The translations under genes were made by a program, and so were the position numbers. DNA of 64,000 nucleotides, from the NCBI GenBank assembly GCA_021234155.1, contig JAJEKV010000006.1, positions 13,110,143 through 13,174,142 on the forward strand. Direction: 5' to 3'. The notes beneath the pieces are model-generated. The model saw nothing but the letters and a program-made list of their open reading frames with translations, did not search any database and was not told the origin of the DNA. This stretch comes from Isoetes taiwanensis. Lineage: Eukaryota; Streptophyta; Lycopodiopsida; Isoetales; Isoetaceae. Of the stretch, positions 32,301 to 44,262 are shown one piece after another (positions within the stretch are counted from its first letter, which is position 1; the number at the start of each line of letters is the position of its first letter).

Positions 32301-35189
32301 GCTTCACCTCAGGTCTATCTTCATCACCCACATAGCATCCTCAACAAGTGTTTCCACTTAACCAAGTATTGTAGCATTTGACTTCTCTGTGGTGCAGCTT
32401 ATAGGCCCCCATCAAGAAGAGCTTCAGTACTATATCTAGATGCTCTTCATTATTTCAAGAAGGGTGGGTGTATCCAAGATCTCCTCACGATCCGAGGTGT
32501 GTTGCTTCAAGAGACTCACGTGAAAGACCTTGTGGATCTTGGGGTGTGGCAATTCAAGCGATATGCTCGTTCTCCAACACGCTCAATGATTTTGAACGGG
32601 CAGCATCTAAGCGCTTTCTGCAAGTACCAATCTTAAGCTAGCTTGTTTTACCTAATCTTAAGCCAAACCGACTCAATTCCGGCTGAAATGACGTGTCCCA
32701 AATAATCCACCTTCGGAGTGGCAAACTTGCACTAGAGAACTTGGCAAAGAGCTGGTGACGCCTTAGCTTTTGTAGGCCAACCAAGATGTTTCTCATGCTC
32801 CTCCAGAGTCTTACTATAGATGAGAATGTCGCCAAAGAAAATAACAACAAAATCATCCAAGTATTGCCGGAAGACATCATTCATCAATCGCATAAAAGTT
32901 GCAAGGGGGCATTAGTTAATCCAAAAGGCATAACTGGTAAATTCATAATGCTCATACCTAGTGCCAAAGGCAGATTTATGGATGTCCTACTTCCTTAATT
33001 TTTATCGATGATATCCTGAAATAAGTCTATCTTTGAGAAGTATCCGCCCCTGTAACTGGTCCATAAGGTCGCTGCATACAAAAGCATAGCGGTTCTTGAT
33101 GGTATGCTTATTGAGTCAAGATAGTCAATACACATCCTCAAGGAGCTATCCTTCTTCTTAACAAAAGAATAGGAGCTTGCAAAAGAATGCAAACACTAGG
33201 CCGAATGAAGCCTAGGTTTAATAGCTCTGAAGTTGCTTCTTAAGCTCACCAATTCAGGGGGACTCATACCTGCACGGGCCTTCTTGGTAGGCTTTAGTAC
33301 CCGGTTCCAAAGCTATCTCACATTCTACCCCTCCTAATGGAGGAAGTTTTTTGGATTTCGCCCGAAAGAGATCACTAAATTCCTAAGAAGATTAGCAATG
33401 TTTTCGGGCAATGCATCAACTACTTGCTTCGCTTTTAGCATCCGACTCAATGGGCCTTAAACCGATGACACACAAAGTAGCTTATCCCATGATAGCCTTA
33501 CTTAATCGCTGGATGGACATAGATCGGATAATGGGATTTAATGGATCACCTTTATAGTTACGCGGCTCCATTAGTTGCGTTGAAGGTAACCTCCCGCTTT
33601 TAGCGATCCAATATTGGCTTTTGCGATGCCAAAAATTCCATACCAACAATCAGATCATATTTGCCAATATCCATTAACTTCAAAGCACCCAATGCAACTA
33701 GTGCACCCGCAGTTTGCATTTTAAGGTTAATGCGATGGCCATGAGTGTGTCTCGATTTTTTTCCACGCTTAACGGATGTTTTTCGGGACCTCAAAGTCTC
33801 AATCTGCAACACCCGGCCATCCTAGGAGAAGCAAAATTATGTGTACTTCCGTATCCATAAGAATTATGAAGGGCTTCTTGTCTACTTGACCTATGGTGGA
33901 AATAACAAAGAGTCGACTTCGGCATTGCGGTTTCTATGGCTGCAAGGATATGAGACGCACCGTGAATATACTTTCGGGAGCCGCCCTCCCGAGCGGTAGT
34001 GTAGACTCGAGATCGCCCCAATCGAGGTCGGCCATGAAGTGCCCGGCCGCATACACCTGTAACATGCTTTGTCTCTCGTAGAATGTTCGAGGCCTCTTTG
34101 GGAATAGACTGTAAGAGGTTCAACTTCCTTACCGACATTGTTCTGGGCTTTGTCTGCCATGTTGAAGGTGACTTTCTTTTTCCGGCGCGTCGTTAGAGTT
34201 CTTCACGAGGCCCCCAACTTCGGTGAACGGCCCTTGTAAGGTGTGTGTCGGCGTGGGTCACAGTAAGAGGCGCAGGCGTTGGTAATGGTTTCAGGTGCGT
34301 CCTCTTCAAGGCTCAATGCCTTAGCCTCGGCCTCGGAATCGATTTGGGTTCTATGGCCTTAACCATTCGCTTAATTGATGGGGCCAACCCTTCTACATAG
34401 CCCTCCACCACCCTCTTTTCATTCATTCCTGGCACATACAGACTCAAACGCATGAATTCATCGGTGTAGGCCTGGAATCACATACCCTTCTCGCTCTAAC
34501 CTCAGAGAAAGTGGAATGGCATTTGTGCGAATCCGGCAATATAATCGACTTAAAAGCTTTGGCAAACTTTTTGAACTTGCACCTGCTTTTGTCCAGATGT
34601 TTGGCTCGAGCATAGCCCTTCCACCAAATACGAAAGCTCCTGTAAGGTTTGTGGTGGCAACCTTTCCTGTATCCTTTTCTGTCATGCCATAGGATTTTCC
34701 AAACCCTTCATCTCGTCCAACCAGACTCGCATTCAGCCCGCCTCTAGATTTTCCATCAAACCGCCGGTTTCCTATTTTTCCATATACTGGTTATGGCCGT
34801 GTCAACTGTCTTACGGTACTCCTTGTCCTGGTGCTTTGCATGGTCACCAGATGATACAGACGACTCAGAGGACACAGAAGTGGCCGATTGTGAGGACGTG
34901 GCACTATCGTTAGAGGAACTCCGACGACGGCTTTTGAAATCAGTGCCTCCTTAGTGCAGTCTGGGGCCGGTTCCTGGTCAAAAGTGGGCTGTGGTGGTGG
35001 ACTTGGCGGTAACGGAGGTAACTCCGACCCATCTTCTTGCACATGCTGCGGTGGGTTGGCATTCAACACATAAGCTTGCAGCTCCACTAACTGCCGCTTG
35101 ATCAACAGGAGTTCCTGTTCTGGCATTAATCTGCTAGCACCTGAGGGTGCCTGGCACGAGGCGTTACGTGCACCGTCTATATTGACCAT
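32300..35189 (-). pseudogene. Ty3/gypsy chromovirus gag-pol remnant, RNase H and integrase missing
   Basis: Minus strand. The Gag N-terminus starts with ATG at 35189 (LMPEQELLLIKRQLVELQAY, Pro-rich). A decayed zinc knuckle (CYRCMRPG) lies near 34,060 and a protease-like DLIVGMEFLAS near 33,640. RT motifs follow: LRMCIDYL (33,130), YFSKIDLFQ (33,030), MPFGLTNAP (32,910), a decayed catalytic box near 32,840 and a VDYLGHVIS-like segment. Within about 100 bp the sequence passes to a chromodomain-like YLVKWKHLL (about 32,390), so RNase H and integrase are deleted. Stops occur throughout. Confidence 0.75.
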
Positions 35190-35207
35190 AAGAAGGTATA
35201 AAGAGAG

Positions 35208-35219
35208 TTAGTGTGATAC
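35208..35219 (-). other. PBS-like site of the chromovirus remnant
   Basis: On the minus strand GTGGTATCACACT lies about 20 bp upstream of the gag ATG. It resembles the TGGTATCAGAGC primer site with two changes. Confidence 0.5.
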
Positions 35220-35220
35220 C

Positions 35221-35767
35221 ACGGGTCACAAAGAAGATTATTTAAGTAGTGTTAGGAAATAATAACAAAGACCATAGAAGAGAAGAATAGATCTTTATTA
35301 TTAAGTGAAAGTAACAGTTACATCAGAGTTATATCCTTAGCAAACTTAGGGTCATAATGTATAGAAAGTAGTGATTACAACATATTTTAGCCATAAGGCT
35401 GTACATTCAACAACTCTTAGTGAACACATACTTAGCCATGAAAGAAAAACTGAAGAGATTATGACTAGGGCTGCGCAAAAGGGTAGAGGATGGAATGGCG
35501 GACGCTTTTCTATACGGCCCTTACTACCTTATAGCGAGCCCATGCCTGGATAATGACATGCTGGTAGCCCAAGGTGACTAATGATGAGGAGGTTAAAAAG
35601 ATCTCGTAGCGCAAAGAAAATCTGCCATAAATGCTCGTTAGCATCGGCATAAGCTTCATGCCTCGTCATCTCCCTTCATGCAGATGTTCGAAGGCATGTT
35701 CTCGGAGAATATTGACTATCTCTAATCCTTTGGCTGGATCATAGGATTCTCACGTCTGCTTTTTTTT
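35221..35767 (-). other. Possible 5' LTR remnant of the chromovirus
   Basis: Follows the PBS-like site. The minus strand contains AATAAAGATCTATTC, a poly(A)-signal-like R/U5 region. No second copy is found below 32 kb, so this is tentative. Confidence 0.35.
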
Positions 35768-36283
35768 TATGGCCCGAAGGGCCTAAAAATTTTTTTAGTA
35801 TAATAACCAACACATAACTACCATTGACATTAATAAATATAACCATTGGATCCAACACATTTAAATTAAAATCCCCTTAAAACCCCTTTGGTTTGGGTGC
35901 ATATTCACCACGGGGGTGACTCAGGCATCGAGAGTCATCCGGATTGGCATATTAAGCCTTATTCCATAATCTACACCGCACGTAAAATTCCTCGTTTGTG
36001 GGGTATGCAAGTACAAGATTTGCTATCTTGTATAATAAGATTAAGCAAAATACTATAAGATTTCAACCTAATACTATATGGTGTTGATTTAATGCGTCCA
36101 AAATACAATTATGAGGGCTCTCGCCGCCTCGTCACCCCCGTGTGAATATGCACCCAAACCAAAGGGGTTTAAGGGGATTTTAATTTAAATGTGTTGGATC
36201 CAATGGTTATATTTATTAATGTCAATGGTAGTTATGTGTGGTTATTATACTACTAAAATTTTTGGTTCAGCCATAAAAAAAAC
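35768..36283. mobile_element. Foldback/MITE-like element with about 155-bp inverted arms
   Basis: 35773-35930 and the reverse complement of 36128-36280 match over about 155 bp with small indels. Shared stretches include CATTGACATTAATAAATATA, ACCATTGGATCCAACACATT and GGTTTGGGTGCATATTCAC. The spacer is about 200 bp. No ORF of interest. The whole unit could fold into a long hairpin. Confidence 0.88.
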
Positions 36284-38600
36284 GGGAGAATATAAAAAGA
36301 CATTTAAAACATGTAGCAATATGTGTTATGTGTTTATGTTAATAATGTTAATTTATTATAATAGTGGAGTCTCCAAACTAAACATATTTGTAAATTATGC
36401 ACTTGAACAATTATATTAAATTTGAGAATACACCATTTCATTGTGTCTAACAATAAAACCAACTGCCTGTACAATAACCTCTCCAACTTGTTTGCTCATG
36501 AGAAACTTTTTGTAGCTTGTTTCAAAGCAATAAATGTGTCAATGTTTTATCTGATTGTCAACACAACAAAGTAGCTTTCACATTCTAATAGAGTTAAAAA
36601 TTAAAAGCCACGCAAATATTGGTTGAATTCACGCCAAACAATGTGTGAACAATGAAATAAAAGAAATGAATAACAATATTAAGAGATCTCAAAAATGGTG
36701 AAACACACAAATCTTACCTTGACAGATGACAATAGCATCGATCTAGGTCTCCACCATAGGTCCACCATAGGTGCCCTGAATGTTCTACAATTTCATACCA
36801 CCATCATCGAATGTAGCAAATGAAGAATCGAGAACTTAAGGTTTTACCAAAGCACTTGCAAAGTAATTGTGTGCAATAGCTTGCCATATGAAAAGAGCTT
36901 GCTTTGCCGCCACCTGCATTTTGACCACCTAAATTTCCTCAAATATGTTTGAGCTTGCTCTTGTGTTTGCACAACCCGCAAAAGCTTCCGCTTCCTAACT
37001 TTGGTTTGTTGCCGAACGCCATTTGCGTAAGACGATTTGCCACTTGAAGAGCTTGAATCCTGGCGTTGTGCATTTGATTAGGAGAATCATGGTGTGCATT
37101 TGATCGAGGAGAAGCATAAGCGTCGTGTACTCTGACACGATGATGATAGCGTAGAAGCGAAGTCAAGTCCCAACTTAAAACAAACAAACTTTTCTCAAGC
37201 TCCCAAGAATTGAAGATAAGCTCCCAAGAATTGAAGACAAATGTTTGCAATAACAAAAGGTGGATTAGGCACCATTAAGCCAAGTCCAATGAAGCCTACT
37301 TTAGAATGGGCCATGTTGATTCACCTATGCGGGGAAAGAATGTCATTCACACAATGAATTCTGCTGGGCACTTTGGATTCACACAATAAGATGTCTTGTT
37401 CCTTAGTCGCCAAACCGGGTATTCCATTGACATGTAACCTCGAAGATAGTTAACAATCCGGATGGGTCATTACGACGGGCAGCCATGACCTGATCCGCAT
37501 TTGCAAAGGACGGGGGGAACTAAGGAGCAACAACAGAGAGAACAATCTTTGGATTCGATACCTAAAGATTTGAACAGGGCCATTTGGAGGATCCCATGGA
37601 TTTAAGGGGTGTTAGCCTTTCAGCCTATAACATGCCTGATTGGAAGAGGGATGCTTTAAGGAAGGTATCTACCTTTGGATTGGTAATATATGCTTCCTGG
37701 TAATATTTTAATGTTGCTTAAGCTTCCTAAGCTACCTTCAGGAATGGAGCCGAAGAGGCCTGTTCCAGGTAATTGAAGCGTGACCACATTAGATTATTAT
37801 ACAACACCAAGCACACGGCCAGCTCAAACTGCTACTGTGATTTGTGTGGAATGCAGATTTTAGACTCAGGATCTGAAGCAGGAGAGCTTAAATCAGGTTA
37901 TAGAACGTTGGTTTCCATTTGAGAATCCTGTATATTCAGAGAAAAGAAGCCTAGTGCATATCGTGACTGGAAAACAGATTCTTCCTTAGCAGTTAACTGG
38001 CGGAAAAATGCACCAATTTGGGATAAAAAAAAAAAGCTCAAGAAACATTCCAAGAGGGAAATCGAAGGCCATGCATTAATTACCTTTTTTTTGTTGGAAC
38101 TCAAAGCGGCTCCATTCGCACCCTCTCAAAGCCACGGCAACAAACGGCGATTTGGTCTTGTAATACAAGGATCTAAGGACCATCGTTTGAATGGGTTAAC
38201 CAAGGCTGCACTTTTTCTCTTCCATCTTCCAAACAATCAAATCCTCGGTTATTGCTTGTGTAAACCAGCTTACAAGAAGCTGAAAATCGGGGCTTGGTTG
38301 TATTACGTTCATAAGAAGCGGTAACCCTAAAACATTATTGCAAGAAGGTCGCATGCCGCCCTAAAGGAAAAATAGGGTGTTCGGGCACCTGTCTTTGGTC
38401 GGTTCTTCCGGAGACAACTTTCGGATCTTTGAAAGAATCCAATAATTTCCCAACACATAACCCTAAAATGGGTTGTCTCGAGGCTTGCATGTCGAACAGA
38501 ATATGATACTACAAGAAAATATATAATATATTAAGAAATATATGACATATGGGTCTAAACCATTGGAATTAGGCATCAAAATTAGTTTAAGCGTATGCGC
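36284..38600. other. Unassigned interior of the 14.2-kb element
   Basis: No recognisable domain. Short open frames (36939-37256 minus, 38091-38324 plus) lack motifs. Mixed composition. Confidence 0.45.
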
Positions 38601-38616
38601 ACTCTAGATATACTAA

Positions 38617-40505
38617 TTAGTATACCTCATCAAATACATCCATGAAATCATATAAAAACCTTAGGAAAAAACGTACAAAAATACAAAAGAAACCCCCTGT
38701 TATAATGCTACATATTCCTTCCACAACGAGTTCCCCTTCTTCGGAGTCATCATCTCGATCTGGATACTCGCCATATCGTTGGCCGTAGTCTTGGTCGGGA
38801 GGTTCTGGGTCATCCCTTCGTATGTCATTGGTGATTCGTTCCTCGATCTCTGCGAGATCATAGTCTGCAAGATGACAAGAATGAATATACAATGTGGAAC
38901 AGTTTCCTATACTCTAATCTTTAATAGATACAAGTAAGTATCATGGGAGAAAAACAATTTAATTGTATTCAATAATACAATAGTCATAATGAAGAAAATG
39001 GCACATATATTGTAGGATGACTAAGAAAGAAAAATGCCAAATCAAAATTTACAACTATACGCAGTACAAGATGCGTAATAAAAAAATGTCTAAGAACTAG
39101 GGTTCTCCTCTTCGTCCATAGGCTGAGGAGGTGGTGGCGGCGGTCGATGACGTAACAAAGTCACCCCCAGGTCTCTCATGGCGGCGTACCGCAATGGAGG
39201 CAACCTCTGGCGGGTAGGCGGCAACCAATGGGGCCGCCGTAAGGAGTTTCATACTCATCCAGGGTGCAATATCCTGCCCCAATGCAGTCAGTGCAAGATC
39301 CCGTCGAACGAGTACGTAAGTAAGCATACGATAGGAAGCTTCTTGTGCCCCGCCAATGTGGAAAGAGCACGGAGGGTCCACCATGAAGCCTCGGCCCCGG
39401 CCCTAAGTCCCGGCTATAAAAAGGACTTGCCCTCAAAAAGCCGATAGGAAGAAGCGGGTGAGGTGATTCCCCAACACCTTCCCTTTAAGGGGGTCTCCGG
39501 CGTGGCAACCTCCTTATCTAAGTCCATAGGGACTTCTTCTTCCTGAGTGCCTCCCGCTCTTCCTTCAAATGAGCAGGGTTATGGTATAGATCCTCTCCCC
39601 TCCTCATCCCAACGGAGGGAACTTTGACCATATTAATATTTGGGACATGAGGCCCCATAGTCAGAAAGGCATCCGGTGAAGGCTGAGATGGTGGATCCCA
39701 GTAACACCAGTTCCCGAAGCCGTAACAAGGTTTCGGCCGGCTCTATGGTTTCCCTGATGAAATTGAGTAGCTGATGTACCTCCTGAGGGAAGGTCAATAG
39801 GAGTAAAGTCAATGAAATCATCCATACAGTACTCTGCTAACTCATAGAGTACATGGTCCTTGCGTCGGCGCTCTGCTAACTCATAGAGTACATGGTCCTT
39901 GCGTCGGCGCTTAAACCCGGCTACCATGTGATAAGTCTAGATGATATCATCCAAGAGAAGATACCCTTGGTAATACACAACTGGAAGGCGCCCAGCCCCA
40001 AGCGTCTGCAAAATTTGTTCCCCGACGTGGTGGCATCTCCTCGCCAACTGCTTCTGTGGACGAAGTCACCCATGCCTATGTGCTCATTCTCTTCCTCCTC
40101 GGAAGACTCGGGAAGTTTGCCTTTCTTTGCCGGCAATATCTCATCCTCAACATACTGATCCATGAGGATGGCTAAGGCAAAGGCAACTTCAAGATATTGT
40201 CGCCCTTGGTGCTGAACAACTGGCGGCTGTTTACTCCATCTAAGCTTGCCCTTCAGCACGTCATATGCGTGGGTGTCACCCCCTAGCATATCTCGGACTA
40301 CATCCCATTCTAGATACAACTGGGGAGGTTCCCCCAAAAGGAATACACAGAGGGAGCATCTCCTCTGTGTAAAACTGTAGGAATCCGGCATAATCTGGGT
40401 GCCGCTACATATTAGAGATGAGGTCGAGGCGCTGGCATAGAAAGGGCTGTAAAAGATCAAAGGGCACCTGTGGATCCGAATGCTCTCCATCCTAGTACCA
40501 TGCAA
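38617..40505 (-). pseudogene. Degenerate ORF group 1, unknown protein (element interior)
   Basis: The minus-strand frame at 40,505-39,921 (194 codons) contains PPQLYLEWDVVRDMLGGDTH, FALAILMDQYVEDEILPAKK and the acidic ESSEEEENE. Further frames reach 39,097 (TALGQDIAPWMSMKL, RHERPGGDFV), and 38,892-38,617 is acidic (RRDDPEPPDQDYGQRYGEYP, DRDDDSEEG). They look like pieces of one long protein broken by frameshifts. A 39-bp tandem duplication (39831-39909) interrupts it. No family recognised; possibly a gag-like or accessory ORF of the outer element. Confidence 0.4.
39831..39909 (+). repeat. 39-bp tandem duplication
   Basis: CTCTGCTAACTCATAGAGTA followed by CATGGTCCTTGCGTCGGCG occurs twice in a row, exactly. 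Confidence 0.95.
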
Positions 40506-40825
40506 GTAGATTGATGGCGGCCATGGGCGCTGGAAGAGAGGAGGGAGGAAGATAAACAGATATAGACAAATGAAAATGAAACCTTAGAGATCCCTTTTAA
40601 ACCCCTTTTTTTTTTAAAAAAAGTTGATTTATTTATGCTGACGTCAGCATTTTCGTACATAATACAAGGACAAAAATGTAGATTTTTATTTATTATAACA
40701 AAAAATAATTACACGCAGACATGCTCAAAAACCCACTAGGGGCGCCTCCAGAATCCCTGGGCGGGGGCCAAATCCTTTGGCATTATAGTGACCCTCTTTG
40801 CGTGGATAAAACATAAAGATTTGCA

Positions 40826-42090
40826 TCACCAAAAGTGCCACCAAGTAGGCTTCGCAGCCTCTTGAAGTGCTAGAATAGCAAAAGTCCGGAAGCGGAGGTC
40901 GGTTTTGAATTCTTGGGCTATCTCAGAACCAACCTTTGAAAAAAAGGCAGTATCCGAGAAGTTCTGCGTGGTCTTACGGAACTTAGGATCTCCCTGTAAG
41001 GCCACCGGTCGGGTCCTAAACCGGTAGGGCTTCCTCGGTGGGCGAGGGTTGGGAGTCGGGCCCCTTTGCCGTGGTATCGTCTTGTCCCCAATAATGGGAT
41101 GGGGCTGGAAGCATCCACCCGCTCCCTGTCTCAATTTGGAACTTCAGCGTTCTTCCCAATGGCTCAAACCGTCTTCAACTTCTCCTTGTGCTTGGCTGCT
41201 GGACTTATGGGCTCTGACTTTTCTCCGGTGTTTAATGGGCGTCCTGTCGATGCGGTTTTGGCCCTGCTGATTTTGTGGTCCCCATTACCTGTTTGGTCCT
41301 GCTGTTTCTGTCGGGCCTTTTCTCTCGTTCCGTTGAGTCTTTTCCTCTTCCTCCCGAACTCTCGAGCTCTCTGGAGGCCGGCTTCAACCTCGGTCACCGT
41401 TTCCACAATCTGCGCTAAGGAGTTCGGCGTGGTATCGATTGGAGTCGCTGGTTCATATCAATCCGGACCGTCGTCCAAATAATCGGTGATGTCGAATTGT
41501 CCCCACATGAAGCTCTGAGAAGCTTCATGCCACTCATCTGAAGCTTCGATTGCCACTGCCATCAATGTGGCGACTCCATCCCCAAATACCTATATTCTCG
41601 ACTTGAGGCAGTATCGGCTCGTTCCACCCTCCCCTAGCGGTCATCCTCCACAGCCAAGTTTCGGATCACGGTCGGCCTCTATTCTTATGTCCTCCTCCCT
41701 CCGGTGTGTCCCTCACATTCAGGGAGGGTAAATAATATCAACACCATGACCAAGTCGGGGTGCTCGGGACTATGGTATAAAGGAAGCCGCCGAGATTCAA
41801 CCTAACCAAAAACGGCTCCGAGTAATGATATATCGGATAGGGTATCCTAGCGTGCCAAGAAATCGTTTACCAACTCATCCGTAGTATATCAATCAAAGGC
41901 GGGTCGCAGCCATATCTTTGCGATTAGGGCATAACTGGCTATGGTAAGGGTAGCGGGGTCCACGGTACTCTTTTTGGTGGCCATAACTATGGCGCCTGGG
42001 GCTAAGGCGACAAAAGGCAAAGAGGGCGCTTCGCTTAGGGAAGACGATAGGGGGGCTAGGGTAGAGAGGAGGTGAGGAAAAAACAAGGTG
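40826..42090 (-). pseudogene. Degenerate ORF group 2, unknown protein starting MATKKSTVDPATL
   Basis: Minus strand. ATG near 41,983 gives MATKKSTVDPATLTIASYAL and then IAKIWLRPAFD with a stop. Continuing frames include ATLMAVAIEASDEWHEASQS, IVETVTEVEAGLQRAREFGR and KRKRLNGTREKARQKQQDQT, then basic and Pro-rich sequence to 40,826. It is of the right size and position for a gag or leader ORF downstream of the PBS at 42,661, but no zinc knuckle or known motif is visible. Confidence 0.4.
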
Positions 42091-42660
42091 AAAGAGCAAG
42101 GTCGGGTCCTGGTGGTTATGGCGGGCGTCCGGACCGAAGCCCAAGTGAGGCCAGAAACAAGGAAGGGGTAAAAGTTAACGGCCGCCTAACCCTTAAATTT
42201 CAAAAGTGTTCTTGTTGTTGTTTTTTTTTTTTTAAATATATTAATATGGCGGAAATATCTTGCTGAATATCACGATTCGGTAGCCAAACAAGATTATCAC
42301 AGCGCTCCTACCACGGCATCAAGTCGATGAAAAAGCTTTCGCGGCCGGGTTGACTTTCGGGGCCCCTCCTTGACCTTTTCCTGCCTGCTGATGACCCTTC
42401 TAGGGTATTTGGGGTATGCCGATCCATTGGAACGACTTTTGCCTTCATCGAAAATACCCCACACGAGTTATGGCCCTTCAACTCCGGGTCCTCCAAATAC
42501 CCTAAACTTCTTAGAAAACTTACAATCTATTGCATCAACCTAGCACAAAACCAAGCAACAAGGAGCTAAACAATCACACTAGCTTAAGCTCTCACCTAAC
42601 TACCGAACTAACGAGTTAGGGTTTGGTCGGTCACTATGATTTGATAACTTAAAATCCGAC
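42091..42660. other. Leader region after the PBS of the 14.2-kb element
   Basis: Non-coding, with an (A)n-type run on the minus strand near 42,225-42,240. Confidence 0.45.
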
Positions 42661-42670
42661 TCTGATACCA
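42661..42670 (-). other. Primer-binding site of the 14.2-kb element
   Basis: On the minus strand TGGTATCAGAGTCGG lies two bases after the LTR end GGCGCCACA. Complementary to the initiator methionine tRNA 3' end. Confidence 0.88.
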
Positions 42671-42672
42671 AC

Positions 42673-44262
42673 TGTGGCGCCCCAGGAACATATCACGCCT
42701 TTCGGGCGATATCGTCAGGGGGCTTTCCCTCCCATGGCATCTATCTAAGCCATGAGCGGGGCCTCCGTCTAACTTCGGGCCATCTATAGAGAGATGCTCG
42801 AGTGAAGGACACAGAGGGGTCATTCGGCCCACGCCTTCAATGGGGCTCCTATGTCGCGGAAACGTGAATACAAGGTTAGCATACAGCATAATCATATCAT
42901 AAATACCACCACGAAGGGCGGCACATCCATCCAACTGGTAACAACAAAGAAGATGCATTGAATACTAGGGAAAACACCCAAACCCCTGGTACTACCCCAG
43001 CTCAGACTCCAGTGAGGATCGACTGACGGCTAGGTCTCAAGAGGTCAGCAGACCGAATCTTGGCATGGCGTTGGCTGGCATAGAACATCGGCTAGGGTTG
43101 TCCACTCCATCCGCCCCTCCTGTGCACACTTTGCAGATGAGTCGAATCATGCTATGGCATCATTATAGCCTTCCAGAGACGCAGACTCAAGGTATCACCC
43201 TTCGAGCCTACTTCAGGGTTCATGACGCCCCGGTCCGATGAGGCAGGTCAGGGAAGTGTCCCCTTCCAGGATCACAGTGGTTCCATGGGTGAGCTAGAGA
43301 ATACGTGCCGCATCAGCGACCCCCACATCCATACCCGACTTACTCACCCTAAATCTACTCAAAGTACAGGGTGCCCCATACGGGTCACACCTCGGCACCC
43401 AGGGAGTGTCAGACCCATACCCGGCCCTCTACGTGACTGGCTATCAGGCCTAGCCCACTGTAGGAGTCCCAGGAGCCTTGTATGTTCGTGCAAGACCCCA
43501 CCCCCACTTCACCATCAAGGTCCCTTCTGCGGTGCTAAGCCATTCCATAGCATCCACGACTCGATGGTCTCTTGTGCACGGGCCGCTTTAATTGGGAATT
43601 AAAGGAGCTACTAGGAGCATACTAAAGCATATGGCACAGAGGTCTCTACCCCCCTCTAATCCCTGCTTTATGGAAGTTTAACAGAGCTACTTTCCTAAAC
43701 ACATCCATCCATCCATAATAACATAATCCATAATTGAAATGTAAATCCTAAATATCAAAGAAGGGTTAATCCTAAGTAAGAACAACCAAAGAAGACTTAA
43801 AGAACTTAATCAAGAGCTAGCCTTAAAGATATCAACTAGATTATCTACTAACCCGAGTTCCAAAGCTTGATCCATTGTCATGAGGCCTCCATCTCTCGAA
43901 AGTGGGTGTTCAAAGAACCACTGGGTGTTAAAGAACAGTTCCAGAACTTGGGCTTTGCTCCTTCTCTTGACTCGATTTTTGGGTCAAATGGGATAGTGAT
44001 CCCACTTGATGGCCCAAGTTAGCATTCTCATGCTGGCCAATCGAGTTTGGCCAGGTGGCGCCTTCCCAATTCATTAATTAACTTAATTAAACCACTTAGA
44101 TATTAATTCCTTAATTATAGGTTATTATCCTTAATAATTAAATTAGCTAATTTAATCCCTTTTAGGTCAACCCCTAGGTTACAATACCCCATGGTGGCAT
44201 GCCTTTCATGGGTGGCGTGTTAGTATATTTATCATTACCGTATAAATACTTGGAACGCCACA
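42673..44262 (-). repeat. 5' LTR of the 14.2-kb element (1590 bp)
   Basis: TG...CA boundaries and near-full-length collinearity with 30038-31585. Confidence 0.93.

Larger units (their letters stand above)
30038..44262 (-). mobile_element. 14.2-kb LTR retrotransposon (minus), nested in LINE F
   Basis: Two direct repeats of 1.55-1.59 kb (30038-31585 and 42673-44262) bound an 11-kb interior. On the minus strand each LTR reads TGTGGC(A/G)TTCC...GGCGCCACA. A PBS (TGGTATCAGA) lies next to the right LTR and a purine tract next to the left LTR, which fixes the minus orientation. No matching 5-bp target duplication is seen (CTCAC versus TGACC). The interior contains a chromovirus remnant with its own PBS-like site, a foldback element and unrecognised ORFs, so the outer element may be non-autonomous and filled with later insertions. 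Confidence 0.88.

Noticed and set aside
30038-44262. Perfect 5-bp target duplication around the 14.2-kb LTR element
   Set aside because: The flanks are CTCAC and TGACC and do not match; not claimed.
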